64,000 nucleotides of DNA from Rhizobium viscosum (GTDB lineage Bacteria; Pseudomonadota; Alphaproteobacteria; Rhizobiales; Rhizobiaceae): positions 558,001-622,000 of the forward strand of contig NZ_JADBEC010000002.1 in NCBI RefSeq assembly GCF_014873945.1, given 5' to 3'. The notes beneath the pieces are model-generated. The model was not told the origin of the DNA. It ran no database searches and saw nothing but the letters and a program-made list of their open reading frames with translations. Every line of letters begins with the position of its first letter. Within the stretch, counting starts at the first letter, position 1. Shown here in pieces: positions 26,438 through 34,795 of the stretch. Both the position numbers and the translations under genes were made by a program.

Positions 26438-27571
26438 TTAGCCGACTGCCGTCCTCTTCTTCTTTTCCGGATCGTCGAAGGGCAGCGTATGCGCGATCGC
26501 GCTGGTCTTCAGGGTCTTGCCGCGCACTTCGAGCTTCGCGCCGTGCGCAGCCTTGTCGACGTCAAGACGGGCGATCGCCATCGACTTCTTCGTCAACGCA
26601 GAATAGCTCGGGCAGGTGATCACGCCGACCTTCTTTCCGTCGGCATAGACTTCGTCGCCAAGATCGGCCGGACCGTCCGCGTCGATCAGCATGCCAAAGA
26701 TCTTGAACCGTTCCTTGCCCTTCAGCCGCGCATGTTCCTCGGCGCCACGGAAGCCGGTCTTGCCGGGGCTGACCGTGAAATCGAGGCCAAGCTCCCACAG
26801 GCTATCGCCGGGCGGCTGGTCGGCAAAGGGATACATCTGCGAGTTGTCGTAGGGATAGAAGAGCAGGTAGCTCTCGACGCGCAGCATGTCGAGCACAGAG
26901 AAGCAGCAGGGGATGATGCCCATATCTGCGCCTTCGGCTACGATACGATCCCAGACCATGACGGCATCCTGGCCACGCACGAAGATCTCGTAGCCGCGCT
27001 CGCCGGTATAGCCGGTGCGCGAGATCATGACAGGCGCACCGAACAGCGTCGTCTGCATGTGATGGAAATATTTGAGGTCGCGGATGCCGGGCACGTATTT
27101 GGCAAGGTAGTCAACCGCGAGCGGGCCTTGCAGCGACAGGTCATGAAGGTCGTCGTCGAAGAGCACGGCGCAATTGCGGCCGGCCGCCTGCTTGACGATC
27201 TCCTCATGGCCGGAGCCTGAGCCGTGCACCAGCATCCAGGAATTCGGGCCGGTGCGGTAGACGATGCAATCGTCGGTGAAGTGACCGCGGTCGTTCAGCA
27301 TGGTCGCGTAGACCGAGCGGCCGGGATAAATCTTCGTCATGTCGCGGGTGGTGATATAGTCGAGCACGGCGATCGCATGCGGGCCGACCAGATGCACCTT
27401 CTTAAGGCCCGAGACATCCATGATGCCGGCCTTTGTGCGGACCGCGACATGCTCGTCAGACATGTTCTTGTCGTAGGTCCAGGCGGTTCCCATGCCGCTC
27501 CAGTCTTCGAGCTTCGATCCGAGAGCGCGATGCCGATCCGCCAAGGCGGAGAAACGCCAAGATAATGCCAT
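26438..27571 (-). CDS. dmmD: GcvT-family folate protein of the dimethylamine monooxygenase operon (DmmD)
   Basis: This 377-residue aminomethyltransferase-like protein has the three-domain GcvT fold: VAVRTKAGIMDVSGLKKVHLVGP, TTRDMTKIYPGRSVYATMLNDRG, SRTGYTGERGYEIFV and SVLDMLRVESYLLFYPYD. It probably transfers the methyl-derived carbon released by the monooxygenase to tetrahydrofolate, avoiding free formaldehyde. That role is inferred from the fold and the operon. It is first in the dmmDABC-tmm unit. A 17-bp dyad shared with the mgs promoter begins 24 bp upstream of its ATG. The symbol follows operon order. Confidence 0.85.
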   Translation of the reverse strand: MALSWRFSALADRHRALGSKLEDWSGMGTAWTYDKNMSDEHVAVRTKAGIMDVSGLKKVHLVGPHAIAVLDYITTRDMTKIYPGRSVYATMLNDRGHFTDDCIVYRTGPNSWMLVHGSGSGHEEIVKQAAGRNCAVLFDDDLHDLSLQGPLAVDYLAKYVPGIRDLKYFHHMQTTLFGAPVMISRTGYTGERGYEIFVRGQDAVMVWDRIVAEGADMGIIPCCFSVLDMLRVESYLLFYPYDNSQMYPFADQPPGDSLWELGLDFTVSPGKTGFRGAEEHARLKGKERFKIFGMLIDADGPADLGDEVYADGKKVGVITCPSYSALTKKSMAIARLDVDKAAHGAKLEVRGKTLKTSAIAHTLPFDDPEKKKRTAVG

Positions 27572-27595
27572 TTCCGTTCCCTCTTATTTCCTCTA

Positions 27596-27612
27596 CGGAA
27601 TATTTATTTCCT
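27596..27612. promoter_or_regulatory. Operator-like dyad upstream of dmmD (shared with mgsA)
   Basis: The plus-strand sequence CGGAATATTTATTTCCT matches AGGAATATTTTTTTCCT at 34013-34029 in 15 of 17 positions, both with the form GGAA-N7-TTCC. It lies 24-40 bp upstream of the dmmD start, where a bound protein could block or assist initiation. Confidence 0.5.
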
Positions 27613-27682
27613 GACTATATTCGTCTTTCACGCTGTGGCAAGCCGATCCAGGTGATTTTTGTCGGCTGTCCCAGCAGCATTT

Positions 27683-28585
27683 TCACTGGAATACCGGCGG
27701 CGTTAGTCCTGCCGAACGATGGGCGGCAATCACCGTATTGGCCATCAGCATGGCGATCGTCATCGGGCCGACGCCGCCTGGAACCGGAGTGATGACGGCA
27801 GCAACCGGAGAAACCTCGGCAAAGGCGACATCGCCGACGAGGCGGGTCTTGCCCTCGCCGCGCTCGGGGGCGGCGATGCGGTTGATGCCGACGTCGATGA
27901 CGGTGGCGCCGGGTTTGACCCAATCGGCTTTGACCATTTCCGGACGGCCGACCGCGGCCACCAGAATATCGGCATTGCGGCAGATGCCGGCGAGGTCCTT
28001 GGTGCGCGAATGGGCGATGGTGACCGTCGCATTGGCATTCAGCAGAAGCTGCGCCATCGGCTTGCCGAACAGGTTGGAGCGGCCGATGACGGTGGCATTG
28101 AGGCCGGACAGATCGTCACCATGGGTGCGACGGACGAAGACCATGGCGCCGGCCGGCGTACAGGAGACGAGGCCGGTCTTCAGGTCGCCGGTCGCAAGCT
28201 TGCCGGCATTGACGACGCTCAGGCCGTCGACATCCTTCTCCGGCAGGATCGACTGGATGATCGCCTCGCTGTCGAGATGTCTGGGCAGCGGCAACTGCAC
28301 GAGAATGCCGTGGATCGACGGATCGGCATTGAGCGCGGCAACGAGGGCGGCAAGCTCCTCCTGGCTCGTCTCGACAGGCAGCGTGTGCTGGACGGACTTG
28401 AAGCCGCATTCCTTGGCCATGCGGCTCTTGGAGCTGACATAGGTGTGGCTCGCCGGATCGTCGCCGACAATGATGACCGCAAGGCCCGTCCGTACGCCCT
28501 TGGCGGCCTCGAGCGCGGCATTTGCCGATTTCACGGTTTCGATTACGGATGCGGCAACCTGCTTGCCGTCGATGACCTCGACCAT
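27683..28585 (-). CDS. folD: Bifunctional methylene-THF dehydrogenase / methenyl-THF cyclohydrolase FolD
   Basis: This 300-residue cytoplasmic enzyme oxidises methylene-tetrahydrofolate to formyl-tetrahydrofolate. Conserved parts include [16 protein letters not shown] with the catalytic Lys, [45 protein letters not shown] and [13 protein letters not shown]. It is the last gene of the mgsABC-gmaS-purU-folD unit, 3 bp after purU. In this setting it processes the methylene units released during N-methyl removal. Rhizobial genomes usually carry another folD for housekeeping, so this may be a dedicated copy. Confidence 0.95.
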   Translation of the reverse strand: MVEVIDGKQVAASVIETVKSANAALEAAKGVRTGLAVIIVGDDPASHTYVSSKSRMAKECGFKSVQHTLPVETSQEELAALVAALNADPSIHGILVQLPLPRHLDSEAIIQSILPEKDVDGLSVVNAGKLATGDLKTGLVSCTPAGAMVFVRRTHGDDLSGLNATVIGRSNLFGKPMAQLLLNANATVTIAHSRTKDLAGICRNADILVAAVGRPEMVKADWVKPGATVIDVGINRIAAPERGEGKTRLVGDVAFAEVSPVAAVITPVPGGVGPMTIAMLMANTVIAAHRSAGLTPPVFQ

Positions 28586-28588
28586 GGC

Positions 28589-29473
28589 TCAGCCCATGCG
28601 CTCGGAAGCGTAGCTGCCCGGGCTTGCCGGGAACACGACGGTGCGGTTGCCGTTGATGAAGGTACGATGGTGGATATGGGCGTGGATGGCGCGCGCCAGC
28701 ACCTGGCTTTCGACATCGCGGCCGATCGAAACGTAGTCGTCCGGGCTCTGCGCATGGGTGATGCGGGCCGTGTCCTGCTCGATGATCGGGCCTTCATCAA
28801 GATCGGCCGTCACGTAGTGCGCCGTGGCACCGATCAGCTTCACGCCACGCTGATAGGCCTGCTTGTAGGGATTGGCACCCTTGAAGCTCGGCAGGAAGGA
28901 ATGGTGGATGTTGATGATCCGGCCCGACATTTTCTGGCACATCTCGTCTGACAGAATCTGCATATAGCGGGCCAGCACGATCAGTTCCGTGCCGGTCTGC
29001 TCGGCCACTTCCATGATATGGGCTTCCGCCTGCACCTTGTTGGCCTTGGTGACGGGAATATGGTGGAAGGGAATGTCGTGGTTGACGACGACCTTCTGGT
29101 AATCGAAATGGTTGGAGACGACGCCGACGATATCGATCGGCAGGGCGCCGATCTTCCAGCGATAGAGCAGGTCGTTGAGACAATGGCCGAAGCGCGACAC
29201 CATGAGCAGCACCTTCATGCGCTTCTCGCTGTCGTGGAAATCGTAAGTCATGCCGAAACGTGCGGCGATGCTGTTGAAGCCGGCGCGGATCTCGGCCTCG
29301 GAGATGCCTTCTTCGGAAATGAAGGAGACACGCATGAAGAACTGGCCGGTGTCCAGATCGTCGAATTGCGAGCTGTCGACGATGTTGCAGCCCTGTTCGG
29401 CGAGATAACCCGAAATCGCCGCAACGATGCCGCGCGTCGACTTGCAGGATACCGTCAGTACGTAGCTCTTCAT
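28589..29473 (-). CDS. purU: Formyltetrahydrofolate deformylase PurU
   Basis: This 294-residue enzyme hydrolyses 10-formyl-tetrahydrofolate to formate and free tetrahydrofolate. The N-terminal ACT domain (VLTVSCKSTRGIVAAISGYLAEQGCNI) precedes the formyltransferase-like catalytic domain (VLLMVSRFGHCLNDLLYRWK, NIHHSFLPSFKGANPY, GATAHYVTADLDEGPIIEQD). The start at 29473 follows GGAAGAGATGGC. Paired with folD, it recycles tetrahydrofolate when methyl groups are burned, with formate as the exit product. A formate dehydrogenase must lie elsewhere. Confidence 0.95.
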   Translation of the reverse strand: MKSYVLTVSCKSTRGIVAAISGYLAEQGCNIVDSSQFDDLDTGQFFMRVSFISEEGISEAEIRAGFNSIAARFGMTYDFHDSEKRMKVLLMVSRFGHCLNDLLYRWKIGALPIDIVGVVSNHFDYQKVVVNHDIPFHHIPVTKANKVQAEAHIMEVAEQTGTELIVLARYMQILSDEMCQKMSGRIINIHHSFLPSFKGANPYKQAYQRGVKLIGATAHYVTADLDEGPIIEQDTARITHAQSPDDYVSIGRDVESQVLARAIHAHIHHRTFINGNRTVVFPASPGSYASERMG

Positions 29474-29575
29474 GCCATCTCTTCCTTCGTCTTTTGAAGC
29501 ATAGGCCACCAGCCGGGCCGGTGCGTCGATGCTCCGGCCCGTAGGCGCGTGATGTCAGAACCTCAACCGGTAGGC

Positions 29576-30883
29576 TCAGATATCGAGCGTACTGTCGCGT
29601 TCCCACTGCGTGAAATGCGAACAGTAGGCATTCCACTCCTGGTGTTTGAGCTTGAGATAGGCGGCGGAGAATTCCGAACCGATTGCAGCCTTCAACGTCT
29701 CGTCTGCATCGTAGGCGCGCAGGGCATCGAGCAGGTTCAGCGGCAGACGCGGCGCATTCTTCACGAGATGGCCCTCCGCATACATATCGATATCGTGGTG
29801 CGGGCCAGGATCGGCCCTGTCGTCGAGGCCGTCGAGGCCGGCCGCGATGATGATAGCCTGCAGCAGGTAGGGGTTGACCGCACCATCTGGCAGGCGCAGC
29901 TCGAAACGGCCTGGGCCCGGGACGCGCACCATGTGGGTGCGGTTGTTGCCGGTCCACGTCACCGTATTCGGCGACCATGTGGCGCCAGAGGTCGTGCGCG
30001 GCGCATTGATGCGCTTGTAGGAATTGACGGTCGGGTTGGTGATCGCGGCAAGCGCCGAAGCGTGTTTCATAATGCCGCCGAGGAAGTGCCTACCTTCCGC
30101 AGACAGACCGAATTCGGCCGTCTTGTCGGCGAAGACGTTGACCCTGCCGTCATTGTCCCAGACGGAGATATGGCAATGGCAGCCATTGCCGGTCAGACCT
30201 TTGAAGGGCTTCGGCATGAAGGTGGCACGAAGCCCGTGCTTCTCGGCAATGGACTTGACCATGAACTTGAAGAAGGAATGCTTGTCGGCCGTCTTCAGCG
30301 CATCGTCGAATTCCCAGTTCATCTCGAACTGGCCGTTGGCATCCTCGTGGTCGTTCTGGTAGGCGCCCCAGCCGAGCTCCAGCATGTAGTCGCAAATCTC
30401 GGCGATGACGTCGTAACGGCGCATGACGGCCTGCTGGTCGTAGCAGGGCTTTTCAGCCGTGTCGCGGCCATCGGAAATCTGTTCGCCGTCGGCGGTGATC
30501 AGGAAGAATTCGGCCTCGACACCGGTCTTGACCCGCTTGCCTGCCGCTTCGGCTTTACCGACAAGCTTCTTCAGCACATTGCGCGGCGCCTGCGCCACGA
30601 GCCTGCCTTCCATCATGCAATCTGCGGCGACCCAGGCGACGTCCTTCTTCCAGGGAAGCTGGATGACGGAGGTGGCATCGGGAACGGCGAAGAGATCAGG
30701 ATGGGCGGGCGTCATGTCGAGCCAAGTGGCGAAACCGGCAAAACCCGCGCCCTCCTCCTGCATGCCGGCAATCGCCTGCGCCGGCACCAGCTTGGCACGC
30801 TGGCCGGAGAAGAGATCAGTATAGCTGATCATGAAATATTTGATGCCTTTGTCTTTCGCAAAAGCAGCAAGGTCCAGTGTCAT
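29576..30883 (-). CDS. gmaS: Gamma-glutamylmethylamide synthetase GmaS
   Basis: This 435-residue glutamine-synthetase-fold ligase joins glutamate and methylamine with ATP to give gamma-glutamylmethylamide. It carries the GS signatures GVEAEFFLI, NDHEDANGQFEMNW, NGCHCHISVWD, INAPRTTSGATWSPNTVTWTGNNRTHMVRVPGPGRFELRLPDG. It is of the GlnT/type III-like group found in methylamine utilisers and shorter than housekeeping GlnA. Its position directly after mgsC and before purU separates it from true glutamine synthetases, with which it shares the fold and partly the motifs. The exact substrate preference needs biochemical proof. Confidence 0.92.
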   Translation of the reverse strand: MTLDLAAFAKDKGIKYFMISYTDLFSGQRAKLVPAQAIAGMQEEGAGFAGFATWLDMTPAHPDLFAVPDATSVIQLPWKKDVAWVAADCMMEGRLVAQAPRNVLKKLVGKAEAAGKRVKTGVEAEFFLITADGEQISDGRDTAEKPCYDQQAVMRRYDVIAEICDYMLELGWGAYQNDHEDANGQFEMNWEFDDALKTADKHSFFKFMVKSIAEKHGLRATFMPKPFKGLTGNGCHCHISVWDNDGRVNVFADKTAEFGLSAEGRHFLGGIMKHASALAAITNPTVNSYKRINAPRTTSGATWSPNTVTWTGNNRTHMVRVPGPGRFELRLPDGAVNPYLLQAIIIAAGLDGLDDRADPGPHHDIDMYAEGHLVKNAPRLPLNLLDALRAYDADETLKAAIGSEFSAAYLKLKHQEWNAYCSHFTQWERDSTLDI

Positions 30884-30963
30884 TCTCGTTCCCCTTTGGA
30901 TTTCTCAGAGACACTTTGGTTATGGATGCGAAGCGGCCGGACGTTTTGCCCGGCCGGTAGAAA

Positions 30964-32292
30964 TCAGTAGCCTCCCTTGCCCGGTATCCAGCTCGTTCCC
31001 GCGAGCGGTACCTGCGCCATTGCGGAAGCCTCGATCGTCAATGCGCAGAGGTCTTCCGGTTCCAGATTATGGACGTGATTCTTGCCACAGGCACGCGCAA
31101 TCGTCTGCGCTTCCAGTGCCATGACCTTGAGGTAGTTGGCGAGGCGACGACCGGCGGCGACCGGATCGACGCGCTTCATCAGTTCCGGATTCTGCGTGGT
31201 GATGCCGGCCGGATCCTTGCCTTCGTGCCAGTCATCATAGGCTGCTGCCGTCGTGTGCAGCGCCTCATATTCGGCCGCCCAGCGCGGATCGTTCTCACCG
31301 ATGGCGATGAGGGCGGCCGTGCCGATGGAGACGGCATCGGCACCAAGCGCCAGGGCCTTCGCAACGTCGGCTCCGTTCCTGATGCCGCCGGAAACGATGA
31401 GCTGCACCTTGCGGTGCATGCCGAGATCCTGCAGCGCCTGCACCGCCGGGCGGATACAGGCGAGCGTCGGCATGCCGACATGCTCGATGAAGACTTCCTG
31501 TGTCGCCGCAGTACCGCCTTGCATGCCATCGAGCACGACGACATCAGCGCCGGCCTTCACGGCAAGGGCCGTATCGTAATAGGGACGCGCACCGCCGACC
31601 TTCACATAGATCGGTTTTTCCCAGTTGGTGATCTCGCGCAGTTCGAGGATCTTGATCTCAAGGTCGTCAGGGCCGGTCCAGTCGGGATGACGGCTTGCCG
31701 AACGCTGGTCGATACCCTTCGGCAGGGTGCGCATCTCGGCGACGCGGTCGGAAATCTTCTGGCCGAGCAGCATGCCACCGCCACCGGGCTTGGCGCCTTG
31801 GCCAACCACGATCTCGATCGCGTCGCAGCGGCGCAGGTCCCGCGGGTTCATGCCGTAGCGCGACGGCAGATACTGGTAGACGAGCGTCTGCGAATGACCG
31901 CGCTCCTCCTCGGTCATGCCACCATCACCTGTTGTCGTCGAGGTGCCGGCGATCGTTGCACCACGGCCGAGCGCTTCCTTGGCCGGACCGGAGAGCGAAC
32001 CGAAGCTCATGCCGGCAATCGTGATCGGGATCTTGAGCTCGATCGGCTTTTTAGCATATCGCGAACCGAGCACGACGTTTGTACCGCATTTCTCGCGGTA
32101 ACCTTCGAGCGGATAGCGCGAGATCGAGGCTCCGAGGAACAGGAGATCGTCGAAATGCGGCAGCTTGCGCTTGGCGCCGCCGCCGCGGATATCATAGATG
32201 CCGGTCGCCGCGGCGCGGCGAATTTCCGACATCGTGTATTCGTCGAAGGTTGCCGAAAGGCGAGGCTTTGTGGGCGGGTTGTGATAGCTCAT
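30964..32292 (-). CDS. mgsC: N-methylglutamate synthase subunit C (FMN-binding GltS-like)
   Basis: This 442-residue FMN enzyme of the glutamate synthase large-subunit core fold transfers methylamine from gamma-glutamylmethylamide to 2-oxoglutarate, giving N-methylglutamate. Visible parts include FDDLLFLGASISRYPLEGYREKCGTN, PITIAGMSFGSLSGPAKEAL, the IVVGQGAKPGGGGMLLG loop, KVGGARPYYDTALAVKAGADVVVLDGMQGGT and VSGGIRNGADVAKALALGADAVSIGTAAL. The classical glutamate synthase CxxxxxCxxxxC iron-sulfur pattern is not seen. It follows mgsB by 18 bp. Confidence 0.92.
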   Translation of the reverse strand: MSYHNPPTKPRLSATFDEYTMSEIRRAAATGIYDIRGGGAKRKLPHFDDLLFLGASISRYPLEGYREKCGTNVVLGSRYAKKPIELKIPITIAGMSFGSLSGPAKEALGRGATIAGTSTTTGDGGMTEEERGHSQTLVYQYLPSRYGMNPRDLRRCDAIEIVVGQGAKPGGGGMLLGQKISDRVAEMRTLPKGIDQRSASRHPDWTGPDDLEIKILELREITNWEKPIYVKVGGARPYYDTALAVKAGADVVVLDGMQGGTAATQEVFIEHVGMPTLACIRPAVQALQDLGMHRKVQLIVSGGIRNGADVAKALALGADAVSIGTAALIAIGENDPRWAAEYEALHTTAAAYDDWHEGKDPAGITTQNPELMKRVDPVAAGRRLANYLKVMALEAQTIARACGKNHVHNLEPEDLCALTIEASAMAQVPLAGTSWIPGKGGY

Positions 32293-32310
32293 GGAAAACC
32301 TCGATAAGAT

Positions 32311-32997
32311 TCAATAGGCTTCGGCATTGTCGACGTTGAAATTGTAGAGTTTGCGAGATGAGCCGTAGCGGCTGAACTCCTCCGGTCGCACATCGCTGAT
32401 GCCGGCCTTTGCAAGCAGTGCGGCGAGAAGCTCGATATGTTCGCTCCGCATTTCCTTTTCGATGCAGTCCGCGCCAAGGCTCTCGACCTTGCCGCGCACG
32501 AAGATGCGGGCCTCGTAGAGGGAATCGCCGAGCGCCTCGCCCGCATCGCCGAGTACGACAAGGTTGCCGGCCTGCGCCATGAAGGCGGACATGTGGCCGA
32601 TATTGCCGCGCACGACGATGTCGATGCCCTTCATCGAGATGCCACAACGCGAGGAGGCATTGCCCTCGATGACGAGCAATCCGCCACACCCGGTGGCGCC
32701 GGCATACTGGCTGGCATCACCCTTGATGGTGATACGCCCGGACATCATGTTTTCCGCGACACCGGGGCCGGCCGAGCCGTGCACGGTGATGACGGCTTCC
32801 TCGTTCATGCCGCCGCAATAGTAGCCGACACTGCCGTGGATATCGATGCTGACGGGCGCATGCACGCCTGATGCGACGGCATGATGGCCACGCGGATTGA
32901 CGACATCGAACTGCAGGTCGTTGTCGCCCGGCGCAATGTCATGCAGGGCCTGGTTGAGGTCACGAAGCGGGGTCACCGCAAGATCGAATGTGGGCAT
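32311..32997 (-). CDS. mgsB: N-methylglutamate synthase subunit B (GXGXG domain)
   Basis: This 228-residue protein corresponds to the right-handed beta-helix domain of glutamate synthase (FwdC/GltB domain 3 type), with repeating glycine motifs such as HGSAGPGVAENMMSGRI, GCGGLLVIEGNASSRCG, KGIDIVVRGNIGHMS and AGNLVVLGDAGEALGDS. It forms the structural subunit between the amidotransferase (MgsA) and the FMN subunit (MgsC). The start at 32997 (MPTFDLAV) is taken because the long upstream extension overlaps mgsA out of frame with no similarity. Confidence 0.92.
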   Translation of the reverse strand: MPTFDLAVTPLRDLNQALHDIAPGDNDLQFDVVNPRGHHAVASGVHAPVSIDIHGSVGYYCGGMNEEAVITVHGSAGPGVAENMMSGRITIKGDASQYAGATGCGGLLVIEGNASSRCGISMKGIDIVVRGNIGHMSAFMAQAGNLVVLGDAGEALGDSLYEARIFVRGKVESLGADCIEKEMRSEHIELLAALLAKAGISDVRPEEFSRYGSSRKLYNFNVDNAEAY

Positions 32998-33052
32998 GAA
33001 ATCGTCCTGAAATGAAATCGAGCCGATGGGGTGAGGGCAGCCGCAGCAGCCC

Positions 33053-33949
33053 TCAGCGTTCCCAGAAATAGACAGTCGCAGGCTCCGGCTCCCAGACGCG
33101 CGCGGCCTCGATGCCGGGCAGGTTGACGAGCGCGCGGTATTCCGAGCCGAATGCAACGTAACGGTCGGTCTCAGCCATGACGGCAGGCTTGCAAGCGATC
33201 GCATCGCGCACGACGCCGAAGCCGGACTTGGTGCCGACGACAAAGGTGAAGAAACCATCGAGATCGTCGACGGCACCTTCCAGCGCCTCGCCGAGATTCT
33301 TGCCCTTGGCCATTTCAGCGGTCAGGTAGGCGGCGGCAACCTCGGTGTCGTTCTCGGTCTCGAAGGTCATGCCTTCGCGCTTCAGTTCACGGCGAAGGTT
33401 GTTGTGGTTGGAGAGCGAGCCGTTATGGACGAGGCACTGGTCGGAGCCGGTGGAGAAAGGATGGGCGCCGAGCGTGGTAACAGCCGATTCCGTCGCCATG
33501 CGGGTATGGCCGATGCCATGTGTTCCGGCCATGGAATTGACGGCGAAACGCGAAACGACGTCCTTCGGCAGGCCGGTCTCCTTGTAGATCTCGATCGCGT
33601 CGCCGCTGCTCATGATACGGATGTCGGGGCGCAATTCGGCGATAGCGGCACGGCCCTCTTCGAGCATGCCCTTCGGCAGAGTGACAACGGCATGGGTGCT
33701 CTTGATGTCGATTGAGACGTCCGTGCCGAGTTCCTTCATGAGCTCCGCCTCAAGACCGGAGAAATCCTTCTTCGGCTTGGCGGACTGCACGGTGATCTTT
33801 GCGCTATTGCCGCTGCTTGCGCCGTAGATCGCAATACCTGCGCTATCAGGCCCGCGGTCCGTCATCGTCACCAGCATGGACGACAGCATCGCGCCGAGCT
33901 CCGGTTCCAGGCTTTTATCCTTCAGGAAGAGACCCACAATTCCGCACAT
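33053..33949 (-). CDS. mgsA: N-methylglutamate synthase subunit A (class II glutamine amidotransferase)
   Basis: This 298-residue Ntn-type amidotransferase releases methylamine from gamma-glutamylmethylamide for transfer within MgsABC. The nucleophilic Cys2 follows the initiator (MCGIVGLFL), which fixes the start at 33949, with GAGGTTCTGTC ahead. Further family parts are MTDRGPDSAGIAIYG, GIGHTRMATESAVTTLGAHPF, LVHNGSLSNHNNLRRELK and NDTEVAAAYL. It leads the mgsABC-gmaS-purU-folD unit. Its upstream region has several AGG/CCT dyads, including one shared with dmmD. Confidence 0.93.
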   Translation of the reverse strand: MCGIVGLFLKDKSLEPELGAMLSSMLVTMTDRGPDSAGIAIYGASSGNSAKITVQSAKPKKDFSGLEAELMKELGTDVSIDIKSTHAVVTLPKGMLEEGRAAIAELRPDIRIMSSGDAIEIYKETGLPKDVVSRFAVNSMAGTHGIGHTRMATESAVTTLGAHPFSTGSDQCLVHNGSLSNHNNLRRELKREGMTFETENDTEVAAAYLTAEMAKGKNLGEALEGAVDDLDGFFTFVVGTKSGFGVVRDAIACKPAVMAETDRYVAFGSEYRALVNLPGIEAARVWEPEPATVYFWER

Positions 33950-33997
33950 GACAGAACCTCCATTTCGCGTCTGCAAAATGACTATCAGGTCTATTTT

Positions 33998-34035
33998 AGG
34001 TTTTCAACCTGTAGGAATATTTTTTTCCTTTAAGG
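33998..34035. promoter_or_regulatory. Cluster of dyads between mgsA and the XRE regulator
   Basis: Three symmetric elements lie in 38 bp: AGGTT-TTC-AACCT (33998-34010), AGGAA-N7-TTCCT (34013-34029, shared with dmmD) and CCTT-T-AAGG (34027-34035). They lie 49-86 bp upstream of the mgsA ATG and just after the XRE gene stop, in a locally AT-rich stretch. They are the best operator candidates for the XRE-cupin regulator. Confidence 0.5.
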
Positions 34036-34039
34036 CAAG

Positions 34040-34723
34040 TTAGTCATTCTTGCCGCGCTGCGGATAGCTGATGATGGAGAGATAGCGGCTCGGCAATTTC
34101 ACAAGCTTTTCCGGCCCGTGCGGGGCATCGGCGTCGAAGAACAGGCTGTCGCCCGGCTGCATCGGGAAAAGCTGATCGCCATGGCGATAGACGACCTCTC
34201 CGTCCAGCATATAGATCAGCTCCATGCCTTCATGCTGGAAGGTCGGAAAGACATCCGAATCCGTCGTCAGCGTGATGAGATAGGGTTCGACGATGACGCC
34301 ACTGCTATTGTTGTCGATATGGCCGAGCAAATTGTATTGATGGCCAGCGCGTGTGCCGCGCCGCTCAAGCTCGATGCCTTGGCCGGCCTTGACGAAAACG
34401 GCGTTGCGCGGTTCCTCGTAGCGGCGGAAGAAGGCCGTCAACGGCACGCCGAGGGCGCGCGACAGCGACTGCAAGGTCGTCAGCGACGGTGAAATATTGC
34501 CGTTCTCGATCTTCGACAGCATGCCGAGAGAAATGCCGGTCGCAGCGGCGAGATCGGTGACGGTGATGCCGAGCTTCTTGCGATAGGCGCGCACCTCATG
34601 GCCGATCGCCATTTCGAGATTGTTTTCCTTCGGCTCGCGCACCGCATGCGGATTCTGGGACAGGGCCTGGCGAATCGCATGGGCATGCTCCTGGCTCGAC
34701 GTTTCATCCAGCTTGGTCTTCAT
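34040..34723 (-). CDS. XRE-family regulator with C-terminal cupin domain
   Basis: A 227-residue transcription factor. Residues 45-100 form a lambda-type helix-turn-helix (LGITVTDLAAATGISLGMLSKIENGNISPSLTTLQSLSRALGVPL), and residues 130-225 form a cupin_2 sensor (EGMELIYMLDGEVVYRHGDQLFPMQPGDSLFFDADAPHGP) with metal-binding-type His and Glu residues. The start at 34723 (MKTKLDETS) matches family length; the longer frame has no ribosome-binding site. It lies upstream of mgsA on the same strand and probably controls the methylated-amine genes, with a small-molecule or metal effector bound in the cupin. Confidence 0.88.
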   Translation of the reverse strand: MKTKLDETSSQEHAHAIRQALSQNPHAVREPKENNLEMAIGHEVRAYRKKLGITVTDLAAATGISLGMLSKIENGNISPSLTTLQSLSRALGVPLTAFFRRYEEPRNAVFVKAGQGIELERRGTRAGHQYNLLGHIDNNSSGVIVEPYLITLTTDSDVFPTFQHEGMELIYMLDGEVVYRHGDQLFPMQPGDSLFFDADAPHGPEKLVKLPSRYLSIISYPQRGKND

Positions 34724-34795
34724 TCGCGGTCCTTCGGTGGCTTCCTTGCAAGACACCCTATCGCCAGAGTGAAATCTTCTCAACCGTGAAGAAAG

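Noticed and set aside
29576-30883. Annotation as housekeeping glutamine synthetase
   Set aside because: It is type III-like and embedded between mgsABC and purU, the position of gmaS in methylamine clusters.
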